Below, piece after piece: positions 60,601 through 64,000 of a stretch of 64,000 nt of DNA; the stretch's first letter is position 1; every line of letters starts with the position of its first letter. The position numbers were made by a program, and so were the translations under genes. Below the pieces are notes generated by a model, which saw nothing but the letters and a program-made list of their open reading frames with translations, had not been told where the DNA came from and did not search any database. Source of the DNA: Meandrina meandrites (Eukaryota; Cnidaria; Anthozoa; Scleractinia; Meandrinidae); NCBI GenBank assembly GCA_963693305.1, contig OY855913.1, forward strand, positions 7,992,201 through 8,056,200, given 5' to 3'.

Positions 60601-63600
60601 TCTAGTTCCTTTTTCTTGTCACTACATGTATGTTTACACTGTTTACAAAACATACAGTCCTGTTGAAAAATGTCACACGGCATGCTTTCAGCAAGATTTT
60701 AAGATGGTGGCTGTCCTTGTATGGCACCTGTCCGTGAGCAATAATAAGAAACTATTAACACCTCACTTTTCTATAGCTAGCTACATGAATTTTAGCCAGT
60801 GATTCACCTCATAATACCTGCTAGACTCTGGCATGTGACGGGTCTTATTGAAAGCACTGCTGGAGTTAAGCTAACTGCTTGAGGGAGATGGGTTGATATA
60901 AGTTAAATAGATAAAGATAGATACTTTATTTAATGCAGAAAAATAATTTGTTTACATGTACTCCACAGAAATAATATAATGAGCAACAAACAAGAACTAA
61001 TGACAAAACATAATAATTTATAACATTGCTAAATCAGGTTGATGGCATTCATTTGCCACACAAGTATTTGGCTTTAGCTTTATGTGACAAGACCTGATTA
61101 ACTTTATTTGCCTACTATGTGCTTACATAAATTTTTTTCTTATCTTTTTTACCCATGATGAACAGCCAAAATGTTGGGATATTTAATTTGTTTTTTCAAC
61201 ATCTTTAGACATTCTTCAAACTGTCCAGCATAAAATTTCAGCTTTTTAATTGATAACATCATTGTAAAATGAAAAGATATGCATGAGCCAATTTTTTTTT
61301 TTATTGACACTGGCTTTCCTATTTCTGAGAATTGCCACGTCCAGTAGCACCCAGTGAATATCATTTGTGTGTGAACACTCTTGGAAATTGATCAGATGGC
61401 TAAAGAAATTCTGGGGAAAAAATTGTGAGAATTCAAATGAATTTCTTATTTTGACATGTCGCAAAGTTTATTTTCTCACCTGTGTTGCCATTTGGTGCAT
61501 GTTCAACAGTATTTAATTGGAAAGTTACTTTGCCGGTGGAAGCAACTTCTTTTAGCACTGGTTAATAAAATAGATGACATTTAACTATGAGAAGTATTTT
61601 CAAGAGATAAATTCTAAAAAAAAAAACTAGAATGATTTAGAGCTTGAAGAATGACTGTGATTTCAGATAAGTTCAATGTAAGTGTTAATAAGTTTTCCTT
61701 TTGGCTTTGTGCAGCTGTTTAGTTTGTGCCTATATAGCTAGTAGGTTTTTGTGGGAATACATAATCTATTCAATAGCATTTAACAAAGAACAGTTAGATA
61801 ATTGTGGTAGAAAATTGCCAACAGACTACGTATACCACCATCAGCATTTTCACAGACTGAATTGAAGGAACTGATCCTAGGAACACGTAAACAAACCTGG
61901 TAATTGGCTGCTACAACATAACAGTCTGTTGTTGCTTTTAGTAGCTGTTTTGACAGTATATTTTTTCCAAAAGGACCTACTTGAGTATCGGTTGGAGCAA
62001 AAGCGAGAGTCATTTAAACCCGTGAAGAAGTCGTTAACCAACGCAAAAATGCCGTGCTTTGTACCATCTGCAGAGAGTACAGAAGTTATGACATCAATTT
62101 TGGATGAACAGAAGGTGAGTTTAATGCCATGTCCAGTTGTTTGATGGCCAAGTAGCATCAGAATGGAATTCAGGATTGAAAATTAACCCAGGTTTCATAC
62201 TTACCATTTGGAAATAAATCTTTTTTACAAAACTATCAAGTAAGCATACAATAATGATAATCTCAATGCATATATAATTTCTTCAACGACGTGAGTTTTG
62301 TAGTTGTAATATTTTCTGACTAATTAAATATGAAAAGACTGGATAAACCAGAAATGGCAAAATATATCCAGGGCTTCAAATTCAGTTAAAGCGTAACATA
62401 GAATGTAATTTTACGTATCCTTTATTCCCCAGCAAAGAAGAGAAGGCATGAAGCCGTGGCTTCAGGGAAGATTGGCACTTTCTCAGCAGACCAGTCGCTT
62501 TGAACTTCCCATGGATGTCAGATTGCTTGAAGGTAAAAATGCCTACTGGCTTATTAGCAGTGGAATTAGAGTTGATCTTGACTAAGTGTGGTCACCCTCG
62601 GCTGGTGAGGGAAGTCTGAAGAAAAACTGTTGTTGGTGACTGAGGGTAATTGACAATCTGACCAGTGGTAATCTCTGGAAGAGCAGTCTTGAGAATTACA
62701 CTTTTGTTGGTGACTGATCCCAAGCTTAGCTAACAACTACCTAGCTAAGTGGCAAGTTGTTTTTTCAATTACCATTTAACAAAGCAGTCTTTTTCACAAA
62801 CCCCGTCAGACAATCATACTAGGCTTGCTATATTTATGAAGTTCACTTTGACAGTGTACCTTAAAACTAACTTTAGATGAAAAATCTGAATGCATCTGGT
62901 TTTTTTTTTCTTGTAAGACATGACACCAATGGAGTATTTAACAAAGTACTGCATTATCAGGTTGGTGGCATCATTTTAAGTGAACTCATCTTGATACTTT
63001 TTTGACAAAATAATGTCAGGGTGTTTAAAGCAAAATTGCTCACAATAAAATAGAATGCTTTTCACCTGAGCTGAGTGTGTTTCCACTTAGATGCCCCCCC
63101 CCCCCCCTGCTATAAGCCCCTCCATTTATAGGTCGAGTCTGTATATGAGCCTAGTGGTCCATCAGGCCAGAGTTTATCCCAGTTTCCATAGCATGAAGCA
63201 ACTGGCTGGGATGCTAGTCCATCGCAGGGTTACCCCCAGCAGTAAATTCCCTGGTACCCATTTATACACCTGGGTGGAGAGAGGCACTATGAGAGTAAAG
63301 TGTCTTGCCCAAGAACACAACGCAGCGCCCCGGCCAGGGCTTGAACCCGGACCTCCCGATCCGGAGTACAGCGCACTAACCGTTATGACACTGTGCCTCC
63401 CAAAAGCCCTCCCAAACGCCCTTACAAAGTTGTATAAGCCCAGGGCTTATAGATGGCAGTTTACGGTATCCCCTTAGTGAACATTGCTCAAACAATTAAC
63501 TTTAATTATTCCATGGCCAATGCATTTGACTGATAAATTGGGCTTTGAATAATGCCTATCCAAGTTCACTTTTGAGGAAATAAAAGCTGGTGCAGTCCAG

Positions 63601-63944
63601 TCCCTTGGGCAGTGATCGTCAATAAGACAACTTAATGTTGTTCGATATTAACTTTTATAAGAAATATATTGTACTCTAAGAGGTTAAACTAATGAAGGTA
63701 TATTTATGTCAATCTCCAGCACAAGGAGAAAGGCACTTTATAAGCACATATTCCAGAAGGTGGATAGAGACAGAGATAACTTGATAACCTTCAAGGTATG
63801 TATCCTGTCTGTCATTGCGTACCATCAACTAGTTGAGTCAATACTTACAGGATTATTTTGATTACATTCAAGGAGATGGATAGAGCCTTGAAGGAAATTC
63901 ATGTGGACTACATATCAACTGAGCAAGTCAAGAAATTAATAGAG
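54612..63944 (+). CDS. EF-hand protein with K-S-A-P motifs, 5' part (815 aa seen), family not recognised
   Basis: Exons: 54612-55385, 55952-55987, 56106-56373, 57004-57194, 57700-58385, 59118-59175, 61974-62114, 62433-62532, 62918-62960, 63720-63795, 63873-63944, and onward past the window. All borders are GT/AG and all phases fit. Residues 1-258 are Ser/Arg/Pro-rich with a repeated basic motif (RIKSAAP 47-53, RCKSAPP 124-130, RCKSAPL 189-195). The middle (about 360-670) is acidic, Glu/Pro-rich and probably disordered. A basic helical stretch follows (LLEYRLEQKRESFKPVKK), then an EF-hand whose loop DRDRDNLITFKE is at 781-792 with ligands Asp781, Asp783, Asp785 and Glu792. That loop is complete, so Ca2+ binding is likely. 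No membrane segment or signal peptide. An X-box lies upstream, so a ciliary or microtubule role is plausible but unproven. Confidence 0.85.
55445..55725. repeat. Degenerate AAGATCTT-type repeat cluster
   Basis: Intronic stretch with many AAGATCT, GGATT and TTCTTGCA near-repeats, similar in content and opposite in orientation to 15130-15360. Confidence 0.55.
58456..58724. mobile_element. Near-palindromic MITE (269 bp)
   Basis: CAGCGGATTCAGGTTGAGCG at the left is mirrored by CTCAACCTGAATCCGCTG at the right, and the inverted match continues for about 120 bp per arm (including GGCCTCAGTTGTCG and AGGCAAAATGACAGA) with a short loop. It lies in an EF-hand gene intron, 70 bp past the donor at 58385. 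Confidence 0.9.
59176..61973. other. Large intron of the EF-hand gene, no feature supported
   Basis: 2.8 kb between exons ending at 59175 and starting at 61974. I found no in-phase exon with good borders, but a short one could be missed. AT-rich; several short GT/AG-compatible frames lack conserved content. Confidence 0.5.
63131..63403 (-). mobile_element. tRNA-derived SINE, third copy
   Basis: Same family as 17828-18127. Minus-strand box B GGTTCAAGCCC and a box A-like GCATAACGGTTAGTGC remain. It is preceded by a C-run at 63099-63110. Located in an EF-hand gene intron. Confidence 0.8.
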
Positions 63945-64000
63945 GTTTGTTTTTGTGTATTTGTTTCACAATTTACAGTGTGCTCAATTAGTACAGCTGT

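Noticed and set aside
62575..62725. Internal repeat of TTGTTGGTGACTGA as a second Penelope terminal repeat
   Set aside because: Only short motifs match the 32588-32765 fragment and the order differs; too degraded to call.

Overview
The window is eukaryotic nuclear DNA from an invertebrate: AT-rich, intron-rich and crowded with small inverted-repeat elements and tRNA-derived SINEs. The gene set (TRAF with zinc fingers and MATH domain, animal-type ACOX3 and HSD17B4), the SINE family and a mobile element carrying SAM-domain genes suggest a cnidarian, most likely a stony coral. The taxon is inferred from familiarity with such repeats, not from a database search.

Layout. (1) 1-5996, plus strand: 3' part of a TRAF-family adaptor (five complete exons plus the end of a sixth); one intron carries a 1.8 kb long-inverted-repeat element with remnants of two inward-facing genes. 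(2) 5997-13200: intergenic, with a ~170 bp tandem duplication, a triple palindrome at 7885-8168 and several MITE-like elements. (3) 13201-36089, minus strand: two complete tandem copies of a peroxisomal acyl-CoA oxidase of the ACOX3 type, 16 exons each, both ending in the peroxisomal signal SKL. (4) 36777-47110, plus strand: a complete HSD17B4 (peroxisomal multifunctional enzyme 2) of 736 residues in only five coding exons, ending AKM. Its start codon lies 687 bp from that of the nearer ACOX3 copy, head to head. (5) 47111-54611: mostly intergenic, with weak short-gene candidates and an RFX-type X-box at 52851-52864. (6) 54612-end, plus strand: 5' part of an EF-hand protein with repeated K-S-A-P motifs; I do not recognise the family.

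The central block is functionally coherent. ACOX performs the first step of peroxisomal beta-oxidation (acyl-CoA to trans-2-enoyl-CoA plus H2O2), and HSD17B4 performs the next two (hydration and dehydrogenation). The shared 687 bp interval between the two start codons could coordinate them. Exon coordinates were derived by hand from GT/AG sites, reading-frame phase and agreement between the two ACOX3 copies. All 16 exon pairs have matching phases, which makes those models strong.
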